The position numbers and the translations under genes are program-made. Source: Winogradskyella sp. (lineage in GTDB: Bacteria > Bacteroidota > Bacteroidia > Flavobacteriales > Flavobacteriaceae). Taken from it: a stretch of 64,000 nucleotides of DNA. The stretch's first letter is position 1. Each line of letters begins with the position of its first letter. The notes under the pieces were generated by a model that was not told the DNA's origin, ran no database searches, and saw only the letters and a program-made list of their open reading frames with translations. Of this stretch, positions 9,663 to 18,170 are shown in pieces. The stretch covers positions 1 through 64,000 of the forward strand of contig NZ_JABDQL010000148.1 in the NCBI RefSeq assembly GCF_013042245.1, read 5' to 3'.

Positions 9663-10290
9663 ATGAAAAAAGTAATTATCACCCTAAACATTTGTTTTTT
9701 CACTTTTTTTGGATATACCTAAGAGGATTACATGACTACAATTACTTAAAAATCTTGTGAATGCCTAAACAAGAAAGACATCCAAAATGCTAGTAGTAAT
9801 AATGAAAAAAGCATTGTTGCTAGGAAATTGTATGATTGAGGCATCAAAGCCTTATTCTGAACAACTTATCCATGATCATAATATTGATTTTGCAAGAATC
9901 GATAAGCAAGGCGAAAGACTAGGACAACTAATTGGCGCCAAAATGGCGTCTGTATGTCCCACAGAACTTATGGATTTCGCTAAAAACATGTCTAAGTCTT
10001 CAATTGAAGAAAAAGAAAATAAAACTGATACTGAAAATAAAATTAAAGGTGTAATTACAAGTATAGAAACTAAAGACTTTGTAACTATTACAATAAAAGA
10101 GCCTAATGGTAATTTTTCAACATATTTATGGCTATATAAGCCCAAAAGTTACTTGGATTTAATCTCAAACTACAAGAACCTAAATAATAAAAGTATCTTA
10201 TTATCTTTTGAAGAACAAGAATTATTTGACTGGAGAGCTAGTGCTTATCGTATATTCAAGGTAATTAAAAGCATAAATTATTCGAATTAA
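9663..10290 (+). pseudogene. Inactivated gene for a small secreted Cys-containing protein
   Basis: An ATG at 9663 opens a signal-peptide-like stretch (MKKVIITLNICFFTFFGYT), followed by an in-frame TAA (9720-9722), EDYMTTIT, a second TAA (9747-9749), then KSCECLNKKDIQNASSNNEK. In a poly-A run near 9804-9810 the frame shifts by one, and reading continues as LLLGNCMIEASKPYSEQLIHD onward to the stop at 10288-10290. Both stops are one C-to-T change away from CAA. The intact protein would be about 208 residues, secreted, with two Cys in KSCECL. The open part (9787-10290) could still be expressed from internal ATGs but would lack the signal. I do not know the family's function. Confidence 0.75.
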
Positions 10291-10509
10291 CAATATCTTT
10301 AAATATAAAAAAATAAGAAATACCACACTATATATCTTTAGTTGATATAGGTGACAAGTTTAAAATACTTAACATTCACATCTAACCAGTTAATCAAATA
10401 AGAGGACATCAGATTTGTAGTTTTTTTTGATTGCTCTTATGTTAACAACTTACATTTTCAAAACCCATAAATAATCGTATTTTTAAGCCCTTAATAAACC
10501 TAATCATTA

Positions 10510-11274
10510 ATGGGCAAAATCATAGCCATAGCAAACCAAAAAGGTGGTGTTGGTAAAACAACAACCTCAGTAAACTTAGCAGCTTCCTTAGGCGTTCTGG
10601 AAAAGAAGGTTCTTCTAATCGATGTCGATCCACAAGCTAATGCTAGCTCAGGATTGGGTATTGATGTAGATGCTGTTGAAGTGGGTTCATATCAAGTTTT
10701 AGAACATACTAAAACCGCTAAAGAGGCTATTTTAACATCTAACGCACCTAATGTAGATGTGATTCCTGCGCATATAGATTTGGTAGCCATCGAGATTGAA
10801 CTTGTAGACAAGGACGAGCGTGAGTATATGCTAAAAAAAGCGCTTACCAAAGTCAAAGAAGACTATGATTACATCATTATGGATTGTGCACCATCATTAG
10901 GATTGCTAACATTAAATGCATTAACTGCCGCAGACTCTGTTGTTATACCAATTCAATGTGAATATTTTGCGCTAGAAGGTTTAGGAAAATTACTAAATAC
11001 GATAAAAAGTGTCCAAAAAATTCATAATGAAGCTTTAGATATTGAAGGTATGCTACTCACTATGTTCGATTCGAGATTACGACTATCTAACCAAGTTGTA
11101 GAAGAAGTCCAAAAGCATTTTAGCGATATGGTTTTTGACACTATTATCCAAAGAAATGTACGTTTAGGTGAAGCTCCTAGCTACGGCGAAAGTATTATCA
11201 ATTATGACATAAGCAGTAAAGGTGCTGTAAATTATCTTAACTTAGCGAAGGAAATTATCAAAAAGAATTTATAA
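10510..11274 (+). CDS. parA: Chromosome-partitioning ATPase ParA/Soj
   Basis: This 254-residue Walker-type ATPase has the deviant P-loop KGGVGKTT at residues 10-17, DVDPQANASSGLG and DCAPSLGLLTLNAL. It drives segregation of origin regions together with ParB. The next gene, parB, starts at the last base of its stop codon region. Flanking chromosomal housekeeping genes and the operon with dapB and lepB argue for the chromosomal, not a plasmid, system. The ~220 nt upstream contain no clear promoter match and I saw no parS palindrome. Confidence 0.96.
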   Translation: MGKIIAIANQKGGVGKTTTSVNLAASLGVLEKKVLLIDVDPQANASSGLGIDVDAVEVGSYQVLEHTKTAKEAILTSNAPNVDVIPAHIDLVAIEIELVDKDEREYMLKKALTKVKEDYDYIIMDCAPSLGLLTLNALTAADSVVIPIQCEYFALEGLGKLLNTIKSVQKIHNEALDIEGMLLTMFDSRLRLSNQVVEEVQKHFSDMVFDTIIQRNVRLGEAPSYGESIINYDISSKGAVNYLNLAKEIIKKNL

Positions 11275-12176
11275 TGGCGAAGGCAACAAAAAAACAGGCG
11301 TTAGGTCGTGGACTTTCAGCATTACTAAAAGACCCAGACAATGATATAAATTCTGCACAAGATAAAAATGCAGATAAGGTTGTTGGTAATATTGTTGAAT
11401 TAGATATTGAAGATATTGAGTTAAATCCCTTTCAACCAAGAACAAATTTTAATGAAGAAACACTTCGAGAATTAGCATCTTCAATTCGCGAATTAGGTGT
11501 TATCCAACCTATAACTGTTCGTAAATTAGCCTTTAACAAGTACCAACTAATTTCTGGTGAACGAAGATTTAGAGCCTCAAAACTAATTGGTAATACAACA
11601 ATTCCTTCTTATATCCGTATTGCTAATGACCAAGAGTCTCTAGAAATGGCTTTGGTTGAAAACATTCAGCGCCACGATTTAGACCCTATTGAAATCGCAT
11701 TATCTTATCAACGTTTGATTGACGAAATTCAGCTAACACAAGAGCAAATGAGTGAACGTGTTGGTAAAAAACGCTCTACCATAGCTAATTATTTACGTCT
11801 TTTAAAATTAGACCCAATCATCCAAACAGGAATGCGAGATGGTTTTATCACTATGGGACATGGTCGTGCAATGATAAATATTGAAAGTCAAGTAGACCAA
11901 TTAGAGGTTTATGAAAAGATAATCACTAATAAATTATCCGTTAGAGCTACTGAGGCTCTAGTTAAAAATCTCAATAACCCCAAAGAGTCTAGTCAGAAAT
12001 TAGAGCAAACTGAGTTGCCAAAACCTATAAAAAAAGGAATCAAAGAGTTTTCGGAATACTTTGGTCATAAAATTGACGTTAAATTAGCGAAGAATGGAAG
12101 TGGTAAAATTTCAATTCCTTTCCATTCCGAAGAAGATTTCAGTCGTATTATTAAACTCGTAAAAAGTGCTAAATAA
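11274..12176 (+). CDS. parB: Chromosome-partitioning protein ParB
   Basis: The 300-residue DNA-binding CTPase has the N-terminal ParB box with ELNPFQPRTNF, then SSIRELGVIQPITVR and the CTP-binding motif ISGERRFRAS. ENIQRHDLDPIEIALSYQ and a helix-turn-helix (EQMSERVGKKRSTIANYLRL) come next, with a C-terminal dimerisation region. It binds parS and loads ParA. Its 3' end overlaps the start of the next gene by 11 nt. Confidence 0.95.
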   Translation: MAKATKKQALGRGLSALLKDPDNDINSAQDKNADKVVGNIVELDIEDIELNPFQPRTNFNEETLRELASSIRELGVIQPITVRKLAFNKYQLISGERRFRASKLIGNTTIPSYIRIANDQESLEMALVENIQRHDLDPIEIALSYQRLIDEIQLTQEQMSERVGKKRSTIANYLRLLKLDPIIQTGMRDGFITMGHGRAMINIESQVDQLEVYEKIITNKLSVRATEALVKNLNNPKESSQKLEQTELPKPIKKGIKEFSEYFGHKIDVKLAKNGSGKISIPFHSEEDFSRIIKLVKSAK

Positions 12177-12768
12177 GCCATTTATCCTATTATTTGTCTG
12201 TCTTAGTTTTTCAGTATTTTCTTTTGCTCAAATAAAGAGAGATAGTACTATAAGCACATCTGTCGAGGACTTAAAATTGGACCAAACGCTTCTTAGCAAA
12301 AGAGAAATTGATCCTTTGCGCCCATCAAAAGCAGCGTTTTATTCTGCTATTTTACCTGGATTAGGGCAAGCTTACAATAAGAAGTATTGGAAGGTACCAA
12401 TTGTACTAGGCGCCATAACTACAGGTGTTTTGGTTTATGATTTTAATAACAACCAATACAACCGCTACAGAGATGCTTTTAAGCGTCGTTTAGCTGGATT
12501 TACCGATGACGAATTCTTCGGTTCAGGAACAACACCTCTTATTTCTAATGACGGACTAATAAGAGCCCAACGTCAATTTAGACGAAATAGAGATATCGCA
12601 ACGTTGGTGACTGTTGGTATTTATGTACTTAATATTATTGATGCTAATGTAGACGCCCACTTATTACAATTTAACGTGGATGAGAATCTGGCAATGCGAC
12701 CTCATTTTCAGTACAACCCAATGGAAGACTCTTCTGATATAGGAGTCACGGTTAATTTCAAATTTTAG
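12166..12768 (+). CDS. DUF5683 membrane protein
   Basis: This 200-residue protein begins at a GTG that overlaps parB by 11 nt; a later start would lose the signal sequence (FILLFVCLSFSVFSFAQ). The conserved core is RPSKAAFYSAILPGLGQAYNKKYWKVPIVLGAI, which I recognise as DUF5683, followed by DFNNNQYNRYRDAFKRR and a hydrophobic segment near 145-160. The function is unknown. The gene sits in the conserved run between parB and dapB. Confidence 0.85.
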   Translation: MLNKPFILLFVCLSFSVFSFAQIKRDSTISTSVEDLKLDQTLLSKREIDPLRPSKAAFYSAILPGLGQAYNKKYWKVPIVLGAITTGVLVYDFNNNQYNRYRDAFKRRLAGFTDDEFFGSGTTPLISNDGLIRAQRQFRRNRDIATLVTVGIYVLNIIDANVDAHLLQFNVDENLAMRPHFQYNPMEDSSDIGVTVNFKF

Positions 12769-12779
12769 ACTTACAGCAA

Positions 12780-13481
12780 ATGAAGATAGCTTTACTTGGT
12801 TATGGTAGGATGGGGAAAATTATTGAGCATGTTGCCACAGAACGTGGGCATTCGATTTCTATAAAAGCCGATAGTAAGACCAAAACTCTAGATTTTTCTA
12901 ATACCGATGTGGCTATAGACTTTAGCCTTCCATCGACTGCTGTTTCTAACATCAAAGCTGCTTTAGACAATAGCATCCCCGTAATTTCGGGAACAACAGG
13001 CTGGTTAGATAATTACGATGCCATTGTATCATATTGCACATCTAAAAATGGTGCTTTTTTATACGCTTCAAACTTTAGTTTAGGCGTTAATATCTTTTTT
13101 GAAGTCAATCACGTTCTAGCAAAACTTATCGGAAATTATCCGAATTACAAGTTGAATATTGGAGAAATCCATCATACTCAAAAACTAGATGCCCCAAGTG
13201 GAACAGCTATTACATTAGCTGAAGACATTATAAAAAATTCAGACTATCAAAACTGGACTATGGAAAGCCCTGGTGATAATGAAATTGAGATCGAAGCCAA
13301 ACGAATTGTTGATGTTCCTGGAACACATGTAATTAATTACAATTCTGATGTAGATTCTATACAAATAAAACACACGGCACACAATCGCGAAGGTTTTGCA
13401 TTAGGTGCTGTTATTGCCGCCGAATGGATTGCAAATAAAAAAGGAATCTTTAGCATGAAAAACGTCTTAAATATTGGTTAA
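12780..13481 (+). CDS. dapB: 4-hydroxy-tetrahydrodipicolinate reductase
   Basis: This 233-residue enzyme makes tetrahydrodipicolinate in lysine and meso-diaminopimelate synthesis. The nucleotide-binding start is MKIALLGYGRMGKII, and the catalytic motif is IHHTQKLDAPSGTA with the conserved His and Lys. It is a little shorter than E. coli DapB, as is usual in Bacteroidota. dapD, acting next in the succinylase branch, is at 42454 in this window. Confidence 0.96.
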   Translation: MKIALLGYGRMGKIIEHVATERGHSISIKADSKTKTLDFSNTDVAIDFSLPSTAVSNIKAALDNSIPVISGTTGWLDNYDAIVSYCTSKNGAFLYASNFSLGVNIFFEVNHVLAKLIGNYPNYKLNIGEIHHTQKLDAPSGTAITLAEDIIKNSDYQNWTMESPGDNEIEIEAKRIVDVPGTHVINYNSDVDSIQIKHTAHNREGFALGAVIAAEWIANKKGIFSMKNVLNIG

Positions 13482-13544
13482 TTTGCATAATAATTGAAAC
13501 AATTAATACTATTTTTCTACCAACTGTAGAACAAAACAACATAT

Positions 13545-15167
13545 ATGAACTGGACAGAGTGGTTAATCTTTTTTTTAATAATACAAGTTATTCATGGACT
13601 TGGCACTTGGAAGCTTTACCTAAAAGCAGGAAGACAGACTTGGGAAGCTTTTATTCCTGTATACAACGCTGTAATTCTTATGAAAATAATAACGCGTCCT
13701 TGCTGGTGGGTTATTCTTATTTTTCTACCAATTGTTAACCTAATAATGATTCCTGCCACTTGGGTAGAAACCGCAAGAGCTTTTGGAAAAGACTCTAAAT
13801 TAGATGCGTTATTATGTGTTGTAACTCTAGGATTTTACCTCTACTATCTTAACTACATTGATAATGTTAATTTTGTAGAAAACAGACGTCTTAAACCAAA
13901 AACGTCTACAGGCGAGTGGATAGCCTCTATCCTATTTGCTATTGTTGCTGCTACTATTGTACACACCTACTTTTTCCAACCTTTTGTTATTCCGTCGTCT
14001 TCATTAGAAAAATCACTTTTAGTTGGGGATTTCTTAATTGTTAGTAAAATTCATTACGGCCCGCGTTTACCAATGACAACAGTTGGTGCTCCAATGGTAC
14101 ATGACACTATTCCTGTTTTAGGTGCAAAGTCGTATTTGTTTGACGACCAATATGAAAAGAGAAACACCTCTTGGAAAAATTTGTTACAACTACCCTACTT
14201 TAGATTTCCTGGATTTCAAAGTATAAAAAATAACGATTACGTGGTCTTTGGACAGCCGGCAGATACGCTAAGGGATATGAATGATTTTATTCCCGACCGT
14301 AACTACTATAAGCCTATTGATAAAAAAACCAATTTAGTAAAGCGTTGTGTAGCCATACCTGGAGACACACTTGAAATAAAAGATGGTTATGTTTATATCA
14401 ATGGCAAAAAGAATGAAATCCCTGGAAGAGGAGAACTTCAATTTTCTTACGATATTGAATTTAAAAACCCATTACGCACTCAGGGAGATATTAATAGAAT
14501 TTTAGCTTTACTAGACCGTGCAGATATTGATGATGGTCTTATACAAACCCCAGAAGGAACATACAGATTAAATGCAGCATCGGATAGAGCCATTGCTCAA
14601 ATAAAAAATCATCCTGAAGTTTTATCTATTAAAAAGAATCTTCAAGATAAAGGGACGTATCGTGGCACATTCCCTAGAGATCCTAATTACTCATGGAATG
14701 TTGATTATTTTGGTCCATTATACATCCCAAAGGCAGGAACATCTACAAAATTAACCGTTCAAAATCTACCTATTTATGATAGGCTGATTCAAGAATATGA
14801 AGGTCATAAGGTTTTTGCTCGCGGCAACGAAGTTGTCTTAGACGGAAAAGTCGTGGACTCCTACACATTTAAAAAAGACTACTATTGGATGATGGGAGAC
14901 AACCGCCATAATTCTATTGATGCTCGTGCTTGGGGTTTTGTCCCTTTTGACCATGTCATAGGTAAACCTGTATTTATTTGGATGAGTATTGATGGTATTA
15001 ATGACGGTCTTAAAAATTGGCGTATACGCTGGGATAGAGTGTTCACGACTGTTAATGGTGACGGTGAACGCACCTCCTATTTAATTCCGTTTTTAGCTAT
15101 TGTATTTGGTTTGACATTCTTTAACCGATGGCGTAAGAAGAAAAAGGCCAAAACTGAGCAGAACTAA
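13545..15167 (+). CDS. lepB: Signal peptidase I with N-terminal DUF5684-like membrane region
   Basis: The 540-residue membrane protease removes signal peptides from exported proteins. Residues 1-105 are several membrane helices that resemble DUF5684 (LYLKAGRQTWEAFIPVYNAV). After another helix at about 125-143 comes the nucleophile region IPSSSLEKSLLVGD (Ser about 153), with Leu in place of the usual Met after the Ser. The general-base Lys is in LVKRCVAIPGD (about 266), unusually far away because of a ~100-residue insert. A second large insert follows before the C-terminal motif GDNRHNSIDARAWG (about 451). Long, split catalytic domains of this kind are typical of Flavobacteriia LepB. Confidence 0.95.
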   Translation: MNWTEWLIFFLIIQVIHGLGTWKLYLKAGRQTWEAFIPVYNAVILMKIITRPCWWVILIFLPIVNLIMIPATWVETARAFGKDSKLDALLCVVTLGFYLYYLNYIDNVNFVENRRLKPKTSTGEWIASILFAIVAATIVHTYFFQPFVIPSSSLEKSLLVGDFLIVSKIHYGPRLPMTTVGAPMVHDTIPVLGAKSYLFDDQYEKRNTSWKNLLQLPYFRFPGFQSIKNNDYVVFGQPADTLRDMNDFIPDRNYYKPIDKKTNLVKRCVAIPGDTLEIKDGYVYINGKKNEIPGRGELQFSYDIEFKNPLRTQGDINRILALLDRADIDDGLIQTPEGTYRLNAASDRAIAQIKNHPEVLSIKKNLQDKGTYRGTFPRDPNYSWNVDYFGPLYIPKAGTSTKLTVQNLPIYDRLIQEYEGHKVFARGNEVVLDGKVVDSYTFKKDYYWMMGDNRHNSIDARAWGFVPFDHVIGKPVFIWMSIDGINDGLKNWRIRWDRVFTTVNGDGERTSYLIPFLAIVFGLTFFNRWRKKKKAKTEQN

Positions 15168-15173
15168 AAACCA

Positions 15174-15788
15174 ATGCTACTGCATCCCACATACTTCCCG
15201 AACATTGCTCATTTTGCAACAATGGCATCAAGTGATACATTTGTTTTGGAGGTAAGCGACAATTACCAAAAGCAAACCTTTAGAAATCGTTGTGACATTT
15301 ATGGTGCCAATGGTAAGCTTGCTTTGACTATACCTGTATCTTATACTCAGAAAAACCGTCAACAATATAAAGATGTTAAGATTTCAAAAACTGAGAACTG
15401 GCAATTACAACACCTAAAATCACTAGATTCGGCATACAGAATGTCTCCGTTTTATGAATTTTACATTGATGATTTAATGCCTATTTTTGAAACTAAATTC
15501 AAATATCTTCTTGATGTAAACTTGAAATGCTTAGAATTACTTTCAGACACCCTTGAAATAGATTTAAATTATCGTCTAACTGAAGAATTTATTAATCCTG
15601 AAGGGAATTCTAACGACTATAGGCATCTATCAATTATCAAGAAATCTACTGAATTCAATTTCGATGTTTACACGCAAGTATTCACAGAAAAACATGGTTA
15701 TTTAAACAACCTTAGTATTTTAGACCTTCTCTTTAATGAAGGACCAAACACTATTGTTTATTTAGAGAAGCAAACATTAAACTTCTAA
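15174..15788 (+). CDS. WbqC-like family protein
   Basis: This 204-residue protein starts MLLHPTYFPNIAHFATM and has FRNRCDIYGANGKLALTIPV, WQLQHLKSLDSAYRMSPFYEFY and YRLTEEFI, features of the WbqC family first noted in O-antigen loci. The biochemical role is unsettled; it may be a transferase acting on glycans or nucleotide sugars. It follows lepB after 6 nt and overlaps the next gene start (TAATG), so it belongs to the par-dapB-lepB transcription run. Confidence 0.85.
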   Translation: MLLHPTYFPNIAHFATMASSDTFVLEVSDNYQKQTFRNRCDIYGANGKLALTIPVSYTQKNRQQYKDVKISKTENWQLQHLKSLDSAYRMSPFYEFYIDDLMPIFETKFKYLLDVNLKCLELLSDTLEIDLNYRLTEEFINPEGNSNDYRHLSIIKKSTEFNFDVYTQVFTEKHGYLNNLSILDLLFNEGPNTIVYLEKQTLNF

Positions 15789-16102
15789 TGCTTCAGACTT
15801 TTACACATTACGGTATACACTTTCTTGGTCCATTGATTGTGGCTCTTATAGTCTTCAAAAAACAGTGGAAAAGAGCTTATATCATAATGCTTTTAGGGAT
15901 ATTAATAGATTTGGACCATTTACTAGCTAATCCTATGTTTGACCCTAACAGATGTAGTATTAATTTTCATATTCTACATAGTTACTATGCCATTGCATTT
16001 TATGTATTCTTAACTTCATTAAAATCAACACGTCTATTAGGCTTGGGTTTAGTCATACATATAATAGCAGATACTGTAGACTGTAGTTTTATGCTACTTT
16101 AA
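15788..16102 (+). CDS. DUF6122 small membrane protein
   Basis: The 104-residue protein has three or four hydrophobic segments and the motifs THYGIHFLGPL, LIDLDHLLANPMFDPNRC, FHILHSYYAIA and HIIADTVDC. The Asp/His pairs resemble small metal-dependent membrane hydrolases (YdjM-like), which is only a suggestion. Its start overlaps the WbqC stop by one base, and its 3' end overlaps the convergent gene on the minus strand by 9 nt. Confidence 0.8.
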   Translation: MLQTFTHYGIHFLGPLIVALIVFKKQWKRAYIIMLLGILIDLDHLLANPMFDPNRCSINFHILHSYYAIAFYVFLTSLKSTRLLGLGLVIHIIADTVDCSFMLL

Positions 16103-17107
16103 AATGGTTTTTATAGGATAATGGTCAGAGAGTTCAACATCGTAATTTTTAAAACCATTAACTGTAAAATCTTTATCGACCAAAATAAAATCAATACGCA
16201 AAGGGAGCTTATTAAAGTCGTAAGTTTTACCAAAACCATTACCCGCAACTTTGAATGCATCTTGTAAATCGCCTTTAATCTTATCGTACACGTAAGAGTA
16301 AGCCGTATTATTAAAATCGCCACTGATGATGACTTTGTAAGGGCATTTAGACATATGTGCTAAAACCTGTTCTGCTTGCGATTGCTGGATTTTAAAAACA
16401 TCGCCAATTCGTTTAGTTAATTGTTCAGAGCCTTCCTTTTGCAAATCGCTAACCTTAGGACTGACTTTTATGGATTGCAAATGTACGTTGTAAACTCTTA
16501 TTGTATCCTTTTGCTTCACAATATCGATAAAAATAGCATTATTAGAGGTATTTGGAAATGAAATTGAACCCTTATTAACTATTGGGAATTTTGAAAAAAT
16601 AGCTTGACCGCTTTTAACTTTTCCGTCTGATACGTTTTCAAATTTTTGATAACCTTTTAAAGCAAAAGCTTCATTTTTATGATATTCTTGAAAACAGATG
16701 ATAGAGGGGTTTTCTGATTTGACAAACTTTAAAATTTCAGAATCAATAGTCGAACTTGACAACCAATCAAAAAGATTAAAAAGTCTAATGTTATAATTCA
16801 TCACCGAGAAATTATCGGTATCCTCTGCTATTTTAGAGCCTGTAAATTTATAAATAGATGTGATGTAATTGAAGCCTAGAAGAAGAACAATTAAGGACAA
16901 TAATAACTGCTTTTTTATATTAAGTAGCCAATACAAAAAGAATAATATATTCAGAAAAATTAAAACGGGCACGGCTAAACTTAATACAGCAAGAAGCGAA
17001 AAACTTTTTGGCGGTATGTAAGGAAGAATATAAGCAAACAATAAAAGGAAGGCCGCCAAAGAATTGACAAAAAAAATGAGTCTATCAAAAAATTTGAGTC
17101 CTTTCAT
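16094..17107 (-). CDS. Membrane-anchored endonuclease/exonuclease/phosphatase-fold protein
   Basis: This 337-residue protein starts with three hydrophobic helices (to about residue 90), then an EEP-fold domain with MNYNIRLFN, IICFQEYHK, VYNVHLQSIKVS, ISGDFNNTAYSYVY and the C-terminal LRIDFILVD and LSDHYPI. Glu, Asp, Asn and His needed for Mg-dependent phosphodiester hydrolysis are present. The catalytic domain is probably periplasmic. Substrates in the family include DNA, sphingolipids and inositol phosphates; none can be chosen here. It is the last gene of the minus-strand mutL-rhomboid run. The tandem duplication at 17102-17280 directly precedes and includes its start codon. Confidence 0.88.
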   Translation of the reverse strand: MKGLKFFDRLIFFVNSLAAFLLLFAYILPYIPPKSFSLLAVLSLAVPVLIFLNILFFLYWLLNIKKQLLLSLIVLLLGFNYITSIYKFTGSKIAEDTDNFSVMNYNIRLFNLFDWLSSSTIDSEILKFVKSENPSIICFQEYHKNEAFALKGYQKFENVSDGKVKSGQAIFSKFPIVNKGSISFPNTSNNAIFIDIVKQKDTIRVYNVHLQSIKVSPKVSDLQKEGSEQLTKRIGDVFKIQQSQAEQVLAHMSKCPYKVIISGDFNNTAYSYVYDKIKGDLQDAFKVAGNGFGKTYDFNKLPLRIDFILVDKDFTVNGFKNYDVELSDHYPIKTILK

Positions 17108-17280
17108 GTGTTTATATTTATTGTTTTTTAGGACACATGCTGTTCGCTATTAATCATTCCTTTGGGTGATAATATGTTTAGCATGCTCGTTTCATGTGTT
17201 TATATTTATTGTTTTTTTTAGGACACATGCTGTTCGCTATTAATCATTCCTTTGGATGATAATATGTTTAGCCGTGCTCG
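17102..17280 (-). repeat. Tandem duplication, 88 + 91 bp
   Basis: Two head-to-tail copies (17102-17189 and 17190-17280) differ by a 2-T extension of a T run, a one-base insertion near the end (GCATGCTCG against GCCGTGCTCG) and a substitution (GGGTGAT against GGATGAT). Each copy contains an inverted pair CATGTGT/ACACATG around an AT-rich loop. Each copy starts TTTCATGTGT, which in the first copy covers the start codon of the EEP gene. It lies between two minus-strand genes of one run, so it is transcribed as a spacer. Confidence 0.9.
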
Positions 17281-17286
17281 TTTCAT
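17218..17286 (-). other. Possible 22-residue leader ORF in the duplicated spacer
   Basis: On the minus strand an ATG at 17286 opens 22 codons starting MKRARLNILSSKG and ending NSEQHVS, closed by TAA at 17218-17220. In the other copy, one missing base breaks the corresponding start (MKRAC then stop), but an ATG at 17184 restores the same frame: MLNILSPKG through NSEQHVS to a TAA at 17128. The peptide frame is thus kept in both copies. Two copies are too few to prove selection, so this is weak evidence for a leader peptide. Confidence 0.25.
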
Positions 17287-17298
17287 ATTATTCTGCAA

Positions 17299-18168
17299 CT
17301 ACTTCCCTGCCTTAAACAGAAACTCTTTCTCTTTTGCTGTAAGACTTTCGTAACCGCTTTTACTTATTTTATCAAGGATAGCATCAATTTGCTTCTGCTT
17401 ATCTATCGTATTAGAAGTACTTTTGGTCTTTCGTGAACTCGTCGAGGTTGATTTTTTTCTGTGAACAGTTTTCAACTTTGATTTTGGTTTAAATAAACCA
17501 ACGAGGTTATCTACCATTCGTTCAAAACCTTTTCCAATATCTGAACCTTCCATTAATTTTTTGGCATAGTAAAAACCTAATAAATAACCACCGATATGTG
17601 CCACATAGCCTCCCGAATTTAAACCTAATAACATCCTAAAAATATCTAAACCAACAAATATAGCTGCCAAATATTTCCATTTGATATTGAAAAGATTAAA
17701 AAGTCTTATCTCTGTATCTGACATGTATGTCGCAACAAATAAGAGTAAAGCTGCGACACCAGCAGAAGCGCCATTAAGCACACCTCCTGCTCCAAAAAAA
17801 TTTGTAGGCCATAAGTTTGCAATGGTCATAAAAAGTACACCACCGACAATAATTCCTAAAAAATAAACATTAAGTATGAGTTTGGGTCTAAACAAATTAA
17901 CAGCTGTCCTAGATAAATAGTATAAAAACAACATGTTAAATACCAAATGCCAAAAATCAAAATGTAAGAAACCATACGTAACTATTGACCACGGTTGCCA
18001 TAGAAAATCCACAAAATCTGCAGGTAAAACAAAAAAGCTGAAAACACCTGAAATTTTAAACACCCTAAAAAGTATGACCAAGATAAAGATGATAGCATTT
18101 ACCACTATAATCTTCCCAAAACTATTGAGATTATTGTATTTGTATTTTAAATGTTGAAATGTGCTCAT
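17299..18168 (-). CDS. Rhomboid-family intramembrane serine protease (second of two)
   Basis: The protein is 289 residues from the ATG at 18168. An upstream in-frame TTG at 18180 would overlap the preceding gene and is less likely. Six or so membrane helices carry LHFDFWHLVFNML, the nucleophile motif GASAG, and the catalytic His in AHIGGYLLGFYYAKK, so it looks catalytically complete. A basic, Ser/Thr-rich C-terminal tail (about 220-289, RKKSTSTSSRKTKSTSN) faces the cytosol. It begins 2 nt after the stop of the first rhomboid gene. Substrates are unknown. Confidence 0.9.
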   Translation of the reverse strand: MSTFQHLKYKYNNLNSFGKIIVVNAIIFILVILFRVFKISGVFSFFVLPADFVDFLWQPWSIVTYGFLHFDFWHLVFNMLFLYYLSRTAVNLFRPKLILNVYFLGIIVGGVLFMTIANLWPTNFFGAGGVLNGASAGVAALLLFVATYMSDTEIRLFNLFNIKWKYLAAIFVGLDIFRMLLGLNSGGYVAHIGGYLLGFYYAKKLMEGSDIGKGFERMVDNLVGLFKPKSKLKTVHRKKSTSTSSRKTKSTSNTIDKQKQIDAILDKISKSGYESLTAKEKEFLFKAGK

Positions 18169-18170
18169 AA

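Noticed and set aside
9720-9749. TAA recoding as glutamine
   Set aside because: TAA terminates most intact genes in the window, so these are lesions rather than a changed code.
10510-12176. parA-parB as evidence for a plasmid or integrative element
   Set aside because: They are embedded in a conserved chromosomal run with dapB and lepB, and the flanks are housekeeping genes.
17102-17280. CRISPR-like repeat
   Set aside because: Only two directly adjacent copies without spacers, and no cas genes.
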